Of a DNA stretch of 32,426 nucleotides, positions 7,914 through 17,395 are shown piece by piece. Under the pieces are notes generated by a model, which was not told where the DNA came from, searched no databases, and saw only the letters and a program-made list of their open reading frames with translations. How positions within the stretch are numbered: position 1 is the stretch's first letter; each line of letters starts with the position of its first letter. A program made the translations under genes and the position numbers. Source of the stretch: Bacteroidales bacterium UBA4893 (GTDB lineage: Bacteria; Bacteroidota; Bacteroidia; Bacteroidales; P3). The stretch lies in NCBI GenBank assembly GCA_002399025.1, contig DHCV01000005.1, positions 1 through 32,426 on the forward strand, read 5' to 3'.

Positions 7914-8905
7914 AAAACATAATTTTAATTCTTTCATTCTTATTTACCAATACAATTTTATATTCGCAGGAATTTAAAATTCAGGTAAATGTTTCCTCAA
8001 CTGTTCAAGGAACGGATAGAAAGATATATGAAAGTATGCAAAACTCTCTTAATGATTTTATCAATAATAGGAAATGGACTAATTTCAACTATAAGACAGA
8101 AGAGAAAATTGAAGGCTCTATTTCCATAATAATTTCCGATCGTCCTTCTCAAGACGATTTTAAGGCAGATCACATATCAATTCAATTACGCCGACCTGTC
8201 TATAATTCATCTTACACAACCACAATGCTAAACACCCAAGAGGCTGACTATTTCTTTAAATATACTGAAGGCGCTCCACTTGAGTTTGAGGAGAATACTT
8301 ACTATGATAACTTGACTTCAACCATCGCTTTTTACCTATATTATTTTCTTGCACTTGATGCTGATTCATTTTCTCCAAACGGAGGTGCAGCATATTTTAG
8401 AGTTTGTCAGAACATAGTTACTGCTGCTCAAAAATCTGCTCAAAAAGGATGGAAGTCATTTGAGAACCAAAAGAATAAATACTGGATAAGCGAGAATTAT
8501 AATAACCCAACCTATCGTTCAATGCACGATGTTTGGTACAACTATCATCTTTTGGGATTAGATAGAATGGCTGGGGACAATCAAGCTGAGGCAAGAAATA
8601 GCATACTAACAGCTTTGGAATCACTGCAAAGGACAAACAGAGAAAAGACCCAACTCATTTGTGTTCAACAATTTGTTGATGCTAAGGCTGATGAAATTGT
8701 ACAAATCTTCAAAGAAGCTCCAAGTTTGGAAAAAGAAAGAGTAATTACTATAATGTGTGAAATCAACCCTGCAAATACTAATAAATACGAACAAATTAGA
8801 GCTGCACAAAATAATCAATTGAATAATCAATTTAACACCCGCTCAGAGGGTGATTACAATAATACAACTAATAATCCCTACAATCGTAGTGATATTAAAT
8901 TTTAG
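7910..8905 (+). CDS. porD: PorD-like (DUF4835) exported protein
   Basis: 331 aa with a Sec signal peptide ending near 'LYSQEF' (residue ~21). The sequence fits the DUF4835 family, named PorD and linked by name to the type IX secretion system: 'FKIQVNVSSTVQGTDRKIYESMQNSLNDFINNRKWT', 'IISDRPSQDDF', 'TIAFYLYYFLALDADSFSPNGGAAYF', then 'GWKSFENQKNKYWISENYNNPTYRSMHDVWYNYHLLGLDRM'. The family normally sits directly after coaBC, as here. Its molecular role is not settled, and I see no catalytic motif. The last ~40 residues are Asn/Gln-rich and low in complexity. In related genomes recN often follows; here recN is 10 kb away on the other strand. Confidence 0.9.
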   Translation: MKNIILILSFLFTNTILYSQEFKIQVNVSSTVQGTDRKIYESMQNSLNDFINNRKWTNFNYKTEEKIEGSISIIISDRPSQDDFKADHISIQLRRPVYNSSYTTTMLNTQEADYFFKYTEGAPLEFEENTYYDNLTSTIAFYLYYFLALDADSFSPNGGAAYFRVCQNIVTAAQKSAQKGWKSFENQKNKYWISENYNNPTYRSMHDVWYNYHLLGLDRMAGDNQAEARNSILTALESLQRTNREKTQLICVQQFVDAKADEIVQIFKEAPSLEKERVITIMCEINPANTNKYEQIRAAQNNQLNNQFNTRSEGDYNNTTNNPYNRSDIKF

Positions 8906-8945
8906 CAGAATTTAATTATTAATACAAATCAAAACTCTTAATTTT

Positions 8946-10265
8946 ATGCAAAATATACCATTTGAAAAGAATCTCATTGAAGGGATTTTAGATAAGAACA
9001 AAATTAAAAGCGTTGGAGCGGCTTCAATACGTGAGGTAAAAAAGATTATTGATGATGTGGAAGGTGCAACTGGTGAAAAGTTCATTCGCATGGAAATGGG
9101 GATTCCTGGATTGCCAGCAACAAAAATAGGATTAGATGCTCAAATAGAAGCTCTTCAAAATGGTGTTGCTTCCATTTATCCTGACATATATGGAACTAAA
9201 GAACTAAAACATCAAACTGCTCTTTTCGTAAAGAACTTCATTAATATTGATGTTCCTGAAGATTGTTGCGTACCTACTGTTGGTTCAATGCAAGGTGGCT
9301 TTGCTTCCTTCTTGACTCTCTCCAGAATGAACCCAAAAAAGAATAAAGTTCTCTTTATTGACCCAGGTTTTCCAGTACAAAAATCTCAATGCAGAATATT
9401 AGGTATTGAATCAGAACACTTTGATGTTTACGATTTCAGAGGTGATAAACTTAGAGATAAATTAGAATCTTATCTCTCAAAAGGCGACTTCTCTTGTTTG
9501 CTTTACTCCTCTCCTAACAATCCTGCTTGGTTCTGTTTCAATCAAGAAGAATTACAAATTATTGCAGAAGTTGCAAATAAATATGATGTTGTAGTTATTG
9601 AAGACCTTGCTTACTTTGGTATGGATTTCAGAGAAGATTACTCCAAGCCAGGTGTTGCTCCTTTCCAACCTTCTGCAGCAAATTGGGCTAAGAAATTCAT
9701 TTTAATGATTTCAGGAAGTAAGGCTTTCTCCTATGCTGGCGAAAGAATTGCGGTAATGATTATATCGCCTGAGCTTTATGATTTTCAAAGCGATACTCTT
9801 CAAAAATATTTTGGTCAAAGAAGCTTTGGAAGAGCATTAGTTTTTGGTTCTCTTTATGCACTTACTTCTGGTACGGCTCACTCTCCTCAATATGCTATAA
9901 CAGCTATATTTAAAGCGTGTAATGAGGGACGTTTTAATTTTAGAGAAGACCTTTTGGAATACGAAAGAAAAGCCAAAATTATGAAGAAAGCCTTCACTGA
10001 CAATGGGTTTAAAATTGTTTACGACAAAGACCTTAATGTTGAAGTTGCCGATGGTTTCTATTTCACTTTCTCCTATCCAAATATGACAGGAATTGAAATG
10101 TTGGACGCTTTGGTTTATTATGGAATTAGTGCAATTTCTTTAGATATTACTGGAAGCTCACGCAACGAAGGTGCAAGAGCATGTGTTTCATTGGTGCCAA
10201 ACGAAATGCTACCCGAATTAGCTCTTAGGCTAAAGGCTTTCAATGAAGCTCATCCAATAAAATAG
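8946..10265 (+). CDS. PLP-dependent class I/II aminotransferase
   Basis: 439 aa, fold-type I aminotransferase. Visible landmarks are 'RMEMGIPGLPAT', 'SIYPDIYGTKELK', 'VGSMQGGFASF' (phosphate-binding region), 'LLYSSPNNPAWFCF' (the N-P substrate loop), 'VVVIEDLAYFGMDFR' (Asp that contacts the pyridine nitrogen, followed by Tyr) and 'MISGSKAFSYAGERIAVMII' with the Schiff-base lysine. The C-terminal 'SLDITGSSRNEGARACVSL' carries the carboxylate-binding Arg. The substrate cannot be read from the sequence, so no symbol is given. It starts 40 bp after porD on the same strand and is closed by a terminator at 10295, so it may be the last gene of the bamD operon. I see no TAnnTTTG promoter in the 40-bp gap. 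Confidence 0.93.
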   Translation: MQNIPFEKNLIEGILDKNKIKSVGAASIREVKKIIDDVEGATGEKFIRMEMGIPGLPATKIGLDAQIEALQNGVASIYPDIYGTKELKHQTALFVKNFINIDVPEDCCVPTVGSMQGGFASFLTLSRMNPKKNKVLFIDPGFPVQKSQCRILGIESEHFDVYDFRGDKLRDKLESYLSKGDFSCLLYSSPNNPAWFCFNQEELQIIAEVANKYDVVVIEDLAYFGMDFREDYSKPGVAPFQPSAANWAKKFILMISGSKAFSYAGERIAVMIISPELYDFQSDTLQKYFGQRSFGRALVFGSLYALTSGTAHSPQYAITAIFKACNEGRFNFREDLLEYERKAKIMKKAFTDNGFKIVYDKDLNVEVADGFYFTFSYPNMTGIEMLDALVYYGISAISLDITGSSRNEGARACVSLVPNEMLPELALRLKAFNEAHPIK

Positions 10266-10294
10266 TTTAACTGAATTTTAATTGTTAAATATAT

Positions 10295-10325
10295 AAGGGA
10301 CGTATCTGATATGTCCCTTTTTCCT
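10295..10325 (+). terminator. Rho-independent terminator after the aminotransferase
   Basis: AAGGGACGTAT pairs with ATATGTCCCTT (one G-U pair) around a short TCTG loop, directly followed by TTT. It lies 29 bp past the stop at 10265 in the sense direction. Confidence 0.85.
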
Positions 10326-10390
10326 TATGTATAAAGGGAAAGATGTCAGTTTTTGTTTGTGCTAAGGACAAAACGGTAGAGATTATTTTA

Positions 10391-10432
10391 ATGGCGTTAA
10401 AAAATGCTATAACGCCGTTTAAAAACGCATTT
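10391..10432 (+). repeat. 21-bp tandem array, family B, first block (two units)
   Basis: Two units, 10391-10411 and 10412-10432, with the core CGCCGTTTAAAAA or its variant GGCGTTAAAAAATGCT. GGCGTTA (10393-10399) and TAACGCC (10410-10416) also form a 7-bp inverted repeat. The units resemble the four at 10590-10673. Confidence 0.75.
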
Positions 10433-10543
10433 TACTGAGTTGGAAGCATTTTTTAAAGGTTTTTTGGCATTTGAGAAGGGTTTTCCGAAGGCTCTATATT
10501 ACTAAATGACAATATATTATCATAGGAAAAAGTGTGCTAAAAA

Positions 10544-10673
10544 TTAAACGGCATCCCAGCGTTTTTTTCTGGAATCCTGTCTTTTTTTAACGCCGTTTAA
10601 AAAAGCTCAGACGCCGTTTAAAAAAGATAGGATGCCGTTTAAAAATGCTCAGATGCCCTCTAAAAATATTTTA
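10544..10673 (+). repeat. 21-bp tandem array, family B, second block (four units plus an inverted copy)
   Basis: Units at 10590-10610, 10611-10631, 10632-10652 and 10653-10673. The first three share CCGTTTAAAAA and alternate CTCAG/ATAGG ends; the fourth is diverged (CCCTCTAAAAA). An inverted copy at 10544-10556 (TTAAACGGCATCC) pairs perfectly over 13 bp with GGATGCCGTTTAA at 10630-10642. The block ends 7 bp before the typA stop codon. The rest of the 10266-10680 gap holds the terminator, the first block and AT-rich sequence in which I see no gene. Confidence 0.9.
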
Positions 10674-10680
10674 ACGGTAC

Positions 10681-12480
10681 TTACTTAGATGATCTCTTGC
10701 GGTCTGTTTCGTTAAGCAAAATCTTTCTTATACGAAGGTTCTTTGGAGTTACTTCCAAGTACTCATCATCAGCAATATACTCCATCGATTCTTCCAAAGA
10801 GAAATGAACAGCGGGTGCAATTGAGGTTTTATCATCACTACCTGAGGCTCTCATATTGGAAAGTTTCTTGGTAACTGCAACATTTACAACAATATCATCA
10901 GGGCGATTGTTCTCCCCAATTACCATTCCTGTGTAAACTTCTTCACCTGGATCAACAAAAAATCGTCCTCTGTCTTGAAGTTTATTTATCGAATATTCAA
11001 TTGCAGTTCCTGTTTCCTTAGCAATAAGCGACCCCATTCTTCTTCCTCCAATCTCTCCTTTCCAAGGTTCAAATCCAACAAGACGGTGTGCAATTATTGC
11101 TTCCCCTTCCGAAACCGTAAGTATATTGTTTCTCAATCCAATAATACCTCTTGAAGGTATAGAAAAATCAATTTGAGAACGGTCGCCTTTTGGTTCAATT
11201 GAAATAATTTCACCCTTTCTTAGGGTTACCAATTCAATAACCTTACCAGCAAATGCTTCAGGGACAACGATTGTAAGTTGTTCCATTGGTTCACATTTCT
11301 TGCCGTCAATTTCTTTTATAATTACCTTAGGTTGTCCAAGTTGAAGTTCATATCCTTCTCTACGCATCGTTTCAATCAAAATGGAAAGATGCAATATACC
11401 CCTTCCAAATACAATGTAAGAATCTGGAGATTCGGTTTCCTTAATCTTTAGTGCTAAGTTCTTTTCCAACTCTGCATAGAGCCTGTCACGCAAATGGCGG
11501 GAGGTTACAAACTTTCCTTCTCTGCCAAAGAACGGAGAGTTGTTAATAGTGAAAAGCATGCTCATTGTTGGCTCGTCAATCTTGATTGGAGTTAGAGGTT
11601 CAGGGTTTTCAATATCGCAGATGGAGTCTCCAATATCGAAATTGTCCATTCCCAAAACGGCACAAATCTCTCCTGCTTCAATAATGTTCTTTGTTTTTTC
11701 TTTAGCCAATCCTTCAAAAGTGTAGAGTTCTTTCACTCTTGAACGAATATTATCTCCATTAGCCTTACATAGCATCACATCCATACCAGCTTGCAAAGTA
11801 CCACGAGATAATCTTCCCACAGCAATTCTTCCTACGTAAGAAGAATAGTCTAATGAGGAAATCATTAATTGAGTTGTACCTTCTTCATATTTTGGTTCTG
11901 GAATAACTTCAATTATTTTATCTAAAAGATAGGAAATATCTTCGGTTTGGTTTCTAAAGTCCTCACTCATCCATCCTTCTTTTGAAGAACCAAAGACAGT
12001 TGGGAAATCCAATTGGCCTTGAGTTGCTCCCAAATTAAACATTAGGTCAAAAACTTTTTCTTGAGTATGTTCAGGATTACAGTTCGGTTTATCAACTTTA
12101 TTAATGACAACAATTGGTTTAAGGTTCAAGTCAATAGCTTTTTGCAAAACAAAACGAGTTTGAGGCATTGGTCCTTCAAAGGCATCAACTAAAAGCAAAA
12201 CGCCATCAGCCATATTCAAAACTCTCTCCACTTCTCCTCCAAAATCACTATGTCCGGGAGTATCAATAATGTTTATCTTAAAATCTTTGTAGTGTATTGA
12301 AACGTTTTTTGATAAAATTGTAATGCCTCTTTCTCTTTCAAGGTCATTATTGTCAAGTATTAATTCTTTTGTTTCTTGATTGTCGCGAAATAGTTTTGCT
12401 TGATAAAGCATTCTATCCACTAAAGTTGTTTTGCCATGGTCAACGTGTGCAATAATGGCAATGTTTCTGATTTTTTTCAT
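10681..12480 (-). CDS. typA: Ribosome-associated GTPase TypA/BipA
   Basis: 599 aa, full length. It is an EF-G-like translational GTPase that binds the 70S ribosome and helps large-subunit assembly and stress adaptation. The G-domain motifs are intact: 'AHVDHGKTTL' (G1, residues ~11-20), 'RERGITI' (G2), 'DTPGHSDFGGEVERV' (G3) and 'VINKVDKP' (G4). The BipA-specific C-terminal part includes 'PSRGIIGLRNNILTVSEGEAIIAHRLVGFEPWKGEIGGRRMGSLIA' and 'GRFFVDPGEEVYTGMVIGEN'. It follows alaS by 16 bp on the same strand, so the two are probably co-transcribed. Its 3' end abuts the family B repeat block. Confidence 0.98.
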   Translation of the reverse strand: MKKIRNIAIIAHVDHGKTTLVDRMLYQAKLFRDNQETKELILDNNDLERERGITILSKNVSIHYKDFKINIIDTPGHSDFGGEVERVLNMADGVLLLVDAFEGPMPQTRFVLQKAIDLNLKPIVVINKVDKPNCNPEHTQEKVFDLMFNLGATQGQLDFPTVFGSSKEGWMSEDFRNQTEDISYLLDKIIEVIPEPKYEEGTTQLMISSLDYSSYVGRIAVGRLSRGTLQAGMDVMLCKANGDNIRSRVKELYTFEGLAKEKTKNIIEAGEICAVLGMDNFDIGDSICDIENPEPLTPIKIDEPTMSMLFTINNSPFFGREGKFVTSRHLRDRLYAELEKNLALKIKETESPDSYIVFGRGILHLSILIETMRREGYELQLGQPKVIIKEIDGKKCEPMEQLTIVVPEAFAGKVIELVTLRKGEIISIEPKGDRSQIDFSIPSRGIIGLRNNILTVSEGEAIIAHRLVGFEPWKGEIGGRRMGSLIAKETGTAIEYSINKLQDRGRFFVDPGEEVYTGMVIGENNRPDDIVVNVAVTKKLSNMRASGSDDKTSIAPAVHFSLEESMEYIADDEYLEVTPKNLRIRKILLNETDRKRSSK

Positions 12481-12496
12481 CTATTATTTTTAAGTG

Positions 12497-15106
12497 TTAT
12501 GCAAAAATTAATTCCTTTGCTTTAAGGATTGCTTCTTGAATCGCTTCAGTATCTTTTCCTCCTGCAGTTGCAAAGAAAGGTTGTCCTCCTCCGGAGCCTT
12601 GAATAAGTTTGGATGCTTCTCTAACAATTGAGCCAGCATTTTTTCCTTTTTTAACAAGGTCTTGAGATAACATTATTATAAGTGTTGGTTTGCTGTCAAA
12701 TACGCTTCCTGCAATAAATACAAAATTATTGTCATTGAAATGATTTTTGAATCTATAAGCAATATCTTTTATTATGTTTGGAGAAACTGGAAGATTCAAT
12801 TCAATATAATTTACTCCATCAAAAACCTCTGTCCTATTCTTTAATTGGTTAAAAAGAGAATCTGTTTTTTCCTTTTGGAAATTTTCAATTGATTCTTTAA
12901 GACTTTCGTTTTCGGATACTATTTTTTGAATTGCTTGTTGAATATTTGCTTGTTTAAGTATTGAACGAACGTCCTCAACCATTGAAGAATAATCGTAAAT
13001 TAGCTCCTCAACCTTTCCTCCTGTAATTGCTTCAATTCTTCTAATCCCTGCAGCAATAGCACTTTCTGAAACTATCTTAAACATACCTATGTTTCCAGTA
13101 GCCTTCACATGAGTTCCCCCACATAATTCAATAGATTCTCCAAACTGCATCACTCTAACCTTTTCGCCATATTTTTCTCCAAACAAAGCAACTGCTCCTA
13201 ATTTGCGAGCATCATCAATAGGCATTTCTCTTCTATCATCAGCAATTATATTTTGGCGAATTAGAGCATTAACTTTCATCTCCACTTTTTGAATTTCTTC
13301 ATTTGATAACTTAGCAAAATGAGAAAAGTCAAAACGTAATCTTTCATCATCAACCATAGAACCTTTTTGTTCAATATGTGAACCCAAAACTTCTTTTAAA
13401 GCATAATGAAGAAGATGTGTTGCTGAGTGATTAGCTTCAATTTTATGTCTTCTTTCAACATTAACATAAGCATTGAAAGATGAATTAACATTTTGAGGAA
13501 GAGAATTAACCAAATGAACAGCTAATCCATTTTCAGTTTTGGTATTAATAATATTTATTTTCTCTCCATTGCTTTCAATATATCCGCTATCTCCTATTTG
13601 ACCTCCAAGTTCTGCATAGAAAGGAGTTTGATTGAAAACTAATTGATAAAAAGTCTTATCTTTTTGTTTAATTTTTCTGTATCGAAGAATTTCAACTTCA
13701 GCATTTAAAATATCATACCCCAAAAACTTAGTCTTCTCTCCTTCTTTAATTTCTACCCAATCATCAGTATCAATATGAGCTGCATTTCTTGAGCGTTCTT
13801 TCTGTTGTTGAAGATTTTGCTCAAATCCATTCATATCAACTTCCAATCCTTTTTCCTTAGCCATTAAACAAGTAAGGTCAATTGGAAAACCATAAGTATC
13901 AAAAAGTTCAAAAGCAAAATTTCCGTCAATTGTTTTATTGGCTAAACTTTCAGTGTATTTTTCAAATTTAAGTATTCCATTAGATAAAGTTCTTAAGAAA
14001 GCTTGTTCCTCTTCCTTAATAACCTTAGAAATTAGGGATTCATTTCTTTTCAACTCTTCAAATTGTCCTCCCATTTTTTCTACTAATAAAGGAACAATTT
14101 TATACATAAATGGATCTTTAAATCCTAAGAAAGTATAGCCATAACGAATAGCACGACGAAGAATTCTACGAATAACATAACCTTGTTTTGCATTGGAAGG
14201 GAGCTGTCCATCAGCAATAGCAAAAGCAACAGCACGAATATGATCAGCACAAACTCTCATTGCAACATCAGCCATTTTATCCTGACCATAAGTCTTATTG
14301 GACTCTTTAGCTAAGAATTGTATATAGGTTTGAAATATATCTGTTTCATAGTTTGATTTCTTCTTTTGAATAGCCATACAAAGACGTTCAAATCCCATCC
14401 CTGTATCAACATGCTTTTCTTTCAAAAGTTCCAAACTACCATTAGCCAAACGATTAAATTGAATAAAAACCAAGTTCCAAATTTCAACTACTAAAGGATG
14501 ATCCTTATTAACTAAATCTCTTCCACTTATTTCTTTCTTCTGATTTTCATCTCTTAAATCCACATGTATTTCAGAACAAGGACCACAAGGGCCTTGATCG
14601 CCCATTTCCCAAAAATTATCTTTTTTATTACCTTCCAAAATTCTATCTTCACTAATTATTTCTTTCCAGTAATTGTAGCTTTCAATATCTTTTGGTTGAT
14701 TATCTTTTTCATCTCCTTCAAAAATTGTAACATACAAATCTTCAGGGTTTAGTTTAACAACCTTAGTCAAAAATTCCCAAGCCCAAGCAATTGCATCCTT
14801 CTTAAAATAATCTCCAAAGGACCAGTTACCCAACATTTCAAACATTGTATGATGATAAGTATCGTGTCCTACTTCTTCCAAATCATTATGCTTTCCTGAA
14901 ACGCGTAAACATTTTTGTGTATCAGCAATGCGAGGAGAAATCTTTGGACTATTTCCTAAAAAAATATCCTTAAACTGATTCATTCCCGCATTAGTAAACA
15001 TTAGTGTAGGGTCGTTCTTAACAACCATTGAAGCAGAAGGAACAATCAAATGTTCTTTGGAAGCAAAAAAGTCTAAAAATGCTTTACGGATTTCATTACT
15101 TGTCAT
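12497..15106 (-). CDS. alaS: Alanyl-tRNA synthetase
   Basis: 869 aa, normal length. It charges tRNA-Ala and proofreads Ser and Gly. The class II catalytic core is at the N-terminus ('FTNAGMNQFKDIFLG', 'DTYHHTMFEMLGNWSFGDYF', 'WEMGDQGPCGPCSEIHVD'). The editing domain carries the zinc-site motifs 'NHSATHLLHYAL' and 'ELCGGTHV'. A coiled region and the C-Ala domain, with 'GSGGGQPFFATAGGKD', finish the protein. The start at 15106 (MTSNEIRKAF) is the standard AlaS N-terminus. It is the first gene of the alaS-typA unit and is divergent from the 15260 gene. Confidence 0.98.
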   Translation of the reverse strand: MTSNEIRKAFLDFFASKEHLIVPSASMVVKNDPTLMFTNAGMNQFKDIFLGNSPKISPRIADTQKCLRVSGKHNDLEEVGHDTYHHTMFEMLGNWSFGDYFKKDAIAWAWEFLTKVVKLNPEDLYVTIFEGDEKDNQPKDIESYNYWKEIISEDRILEGNKKDNFWEMGDQGPCGPCSEIHVDLRDENQKKEISGRDLVNKDHPLVVEIWNLVFIQFNRLANGSLELLKEKHVDTGMGFERLCMAIQKKKSNYETDIFQTYIQFLAKESNKTYGQDKMADVAMRVCADHIRAVAFAIADGQLPSNAKQGYVIRRILRRAIRYGYTFLGFKDPFMYKIVPLLVEKMGGQFEELKRNESLISKVIKEEEQAFLRTLSNGILKFEKYTESLANKTIDGNFAFELFDTYGFPIDLTCLMAKEKGLEVDMNGFEQNLQQQKERSRNAAHIDTDDWVEIKEGEKTKFLGYDILNAEVEILRYRKIKQKDKTFYQLVFNQTPFYAELGGQIGDSGYIESNGEKINIINTKTENGLAVHLVNSLPQNVNSSFNAYVNVERRHKIEANHSATHLLHYALKEVLGSHIEQKGSMVDDERLRFDFSHFAKLSNEEIQKVEMKVNALIRQNIIADDRREMPIDDARKLGAVALFGEKYGEKVRVMQFGESIELCGGTHVKATGNIGMFKIVSESAIAAGIRRIEAITGGKVEELIYDYSSMVEDVRSILKQANIQQAIQKIVSENESLKESIENFQKEKTDSLFNQLKNRTEVFDGVNYIELNLPVSPNIIKDIAYRFKNHFNDNNFVFIAGSVFDSKPTLIIMLSQDLVKKGKNAGSIVREASKLIQGSGGGQPFFATAGGKDTEAIQEAILKAKELIFA

Positions 15107-15159
15107 AAAAATACTTGTTTGTAAGGTTATAAATAATAGCTATAAGCTAAATGAGCCTG

Positions 15160-15167
15160 CAAAAATA
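15160..15167 (-). promoter_or_regulatory. -7 element TATTTTTG for alaS
   Basis: The plus strand CAAAAATA is TATTTTTG on the minus strand, matching TAnnTTTG. It is 53 bp upstream of the alaS start. It is back to back with the plus-strand element at 15211. Confidence 0.5.
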
Positions 15168-15210
15168 GTGAAAAAATACGGGATATTTTTCATTAAAGCA
15201 GAAAAATCAC

Positions 15211-15218
15211 TACTTTTG
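15211..15218 (+). promoter_or_regulatory. -7 element TACTTTTG for the small membrane gene and mutL
   Basis: TACTTTTG matches TAnnTTTG, 41 bp before the ATG at 15260. With 15160-15167 it forms a compact divergent promoter pair. No good -33 TTG is visible. Confidence 0.5.
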
Positions 15219-15259
15219 CATAAATATAAAACATCAAGATTTAGAAAAATTATATCCTT

Positions 15260-15529
15260 ATGGCATTTTTTAACCCCAAGAAACCTCGCAAATTTGAATA
15301 TAAACCTCGTTTTTACGATCCTAAGAAAGAAGAATTGGAACAATTAAAAGCAAAATATGGTCCAATTGAAGGAGAATCATACAAAAGAAGGATTAATTTC
15401 CGTCAGGCAATGCAAGAGAAAAAGGATGAAAAGATAAACAAACCTATTCCCATTTTAAGGATTATCCTTATTGCCTCCTTACTTATGATTGCTCTCTATT
15501 TTCTTTTAACCTTTGTTGAAAAGTGGTAA
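15260..15529 (+). CDS. Small conserved Bacteroidota membrane protein before mutL
   Basis: 89 aa. The N-terminal half is basic and contains 'FFNPKKPRKFEYKPRFYDPKKEELEQLKAKYG', a pattern typical of a small Bacteroidota family that sits beside mutL and is sometimes mislabelled 'riboflavin synthase subunit beta'. The C-terminal ~22 residues (ILRIILIASLLMIALYFLLTF) form one membrane helix, so the charged part faces the cytoplasm as a tail-anchored protein. The function is unknown. Its stop is one base before the mutL ATG, so the two are surely co-transcribed. Confidence 0.88.
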   Translation: MAFFNPKKPRKFEYKPRFYDPKKEELEQLKAKYGPIEGESYKRRINFRQAMQEKKDEKINKPIPILRIILIASLLMIALYFLLTFVEKW

Positions 15530-15530
15530 T

Positions 15531-17306
15531 ATGTCCAATATAATAAGCATACTCCCTCCTAACATTTCTAATCAAATTGCTGCAGGAGAAGTTGTTCAAA
15601 GACCAGCTTCTGTTGTTAAGGAATTGATTGAAAATGCAATTGATGCTAAAGCTACTCATATACAATTAATAATTAAAGATGCAGGGAAAACTCTTATTCA
15701 AGTAATTGATAATGGATTTGGTATGAATAAGGAAGATGCCTTAATATCTTTTGAACGTCATGCGACTTCTAAAATAAAAACCTCCGACGACCTTTTCCGA
15801 TTGACAACAATGGGCTTTCGTGGAGAGGCTCTTGCTTCAATTGCTGCAATATCTCACGTTGAGATGAAAACAAGGCAGGAAAATCAAGAATTAGGAACCC
15901 TAATTGAAATGGAGGGTAATATTTGTAAGAATAACTCACCTATTGCATGCGAAAAAGGGACTTCAATTTCTGTTAAAAACCTCTTCTTTAATGTTCCTGC
16001 AAGAAGGAATTTCTTAAAATCAGATATTGTTGAGAATAATCATATTCTTGAAGAATTTATCAGAACAGCGCTTATCAATAATGATATCGCTTTTACATAT
16101 TATAATAATGGTAAGCTAATACATAAGCTTGAAAAACAAAACCTAAAAAAGAGAATAATTGATATTTTTGGAAAATCATACAATGAAAGACTATTACCGA
16201 TTGAGGAAGAGATTGAAGCTGTTAAGATTTCTGGGTTTATAATAAAAGCAGAGCATGTAAAGAAAAATAAATCAGAGCAGTATTTCTTTGTAAATAATAG
16301 ATTTATGCGCAACCCATATCTTGCAAACAGTGTGGATAGAGCATATCAAGGACTTACACAAGAAAAGACCTATCCTGCCTTTTTCATTCACCTAAAAGTA
16401 AAACCTGAAAATATTGATGTTAATATTCATCCTACTAAAACAGAGATAAAATTCCTTGATGATAAGGTTATTTATGCAGTAATGTATGCTGCTACCAAGA
16501 AAAGTTTAGGACAATTTACTCTTGCCAATCAATTAGATTTCACTTTGGACAAGAGTTTTGAGTTTACTCCAATTAAAAAAGGAGAAAATCCTACAATGCC
16601 ACGAATTAACATTAATCCAGATTATAATCCATTTGAAAAGGAATCTATTAAGAACATAGAGTACAAAACAAAAGAGAATCTTTTTGAGAATAAGGGAGTA
16701 AATGTTTTTTCTGTTGAAGAGAGCTTTCAATCTAACTACTCTAATCCTATACCAGAAGTAATTCAAGCTTTAAATAAATACATTCTGACCAAGACAAAGA
16801 ATAGTATAATTGTAATCAATCAAGAAAGAGCCTCCCAAAGAATACTTTTTGATAAGTTTTCAGCAATGGATTTTGAAGATATTTCTTGCCAACAACTACT
16901 TTTCCCCTACAATCATTTCTTTTCTCCAACCCAAACAACTGAGCTTTTAGGACTTTTGCCGGAGATAAGAAAATATGGCTTTGTGATTGAATATCAAAAA
17001 GACGGAAGCTTCAATATAATGGCAACTCCCAATGATATAAATTCTGAAGATGCTCAAATAATTTTGGAAGACATTCTATATGAACTAAGTGATTCCGAAT
17101 TGAATACACCTATTTCTAAAACTCTTAAGATTGCTCTTTCAATGTCAAAACGCCTATCAATAAAAGAAGGCAAACAACTAAAAGACGAGGAAATGCTTGG
17201 GATTGTAGGTCAATTGTTTTCTTCTTCCAATTGCGAAATAAGTCCATTTGGAAAGAAGATACTTCATAAATTAGATATGGAAGAGATTGATAATATATTT
17301 GGATAA
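15531..17306 (+). CDS. mutL: DNA mismatch repair protein MutL
   Basis: 591 aa. MutL is the GHKL ATPase linking mismatch recognition by MutS to strand removal. The start is the ATG at 15531 (MSNIISILPPNISNQIAAGEVVQRP); a longer TTG-started frame would begin inside the preceding gene. ATPase motifs are intact: 'VVKELIENAIDA', 'DNGFGM', 'FERHATSKI', 'TMGFRGEALASI' and 'FFNVPARRNFL'. The C-terminal dimerisation domain is present, but its endonuclease motifs are altered. At residues 430-436 NQERASQ replaces DQHAxxE, and at 571-577 SPFGKKI stands where CPHGRPT is usual. The protein may therefore lack intrinsic nicking activity. Confidence 0.97.
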   Translation: MSNIISILPPNISNQIAAGEVVQRPASVVKELIENAIDAKATHIQLIIKDAGKTLIQVIDNGFGMNKEDALISFERHATSKIKTSDDLFRLTTMGFRGEALASIAAISHVEMKTRQENQELGTLIEMEGNICKNNSPIACEKGTSISVKNLFFNVPARRNFLKSDIVENNHILEEFIRTALINNDIAFTYYNNGKLIHKLEKQNLKKRIIDIFGKSYNERLLPIEEEIEAVKISGFIIKAEHVKKNKSEQYFFVNNRFMRNPYLANSVDRAYQGLTQEKTYPAFFIHLKVKPENIDVNIHPTKTEIKFLDDKVIYAVMYAATKKSLGQFTLANQLDFTLDKSFEFTPIKKGENPTMPRININPDYNPFEKESIKNIEYKTKENLFENKGVNVFSVEESFQSNYSNPIPEVIQALNKYILTKTKNSIIVINQERASQRILFDKFSAMDFEDISCQQLLFPYNHFFSPTQTTELLGLLPEIRKYGFVIEYQKDGSFNIMATPNDINSEDAQIILEDILYELSDSELNTPISKTLKIALSMSKRLSIKEGKQLKDEEMLGIVGQLFSSSNCEISPFGKKILHKLDMEEIDNIFG

Positions 17307-17395
17307 ACAAATGTATTATTGCTATTTTCTAAAGTATTATTGTATCAAGAATATAAAATTTAATGGCATTGACCTATAAAATATAATTTTATTTG

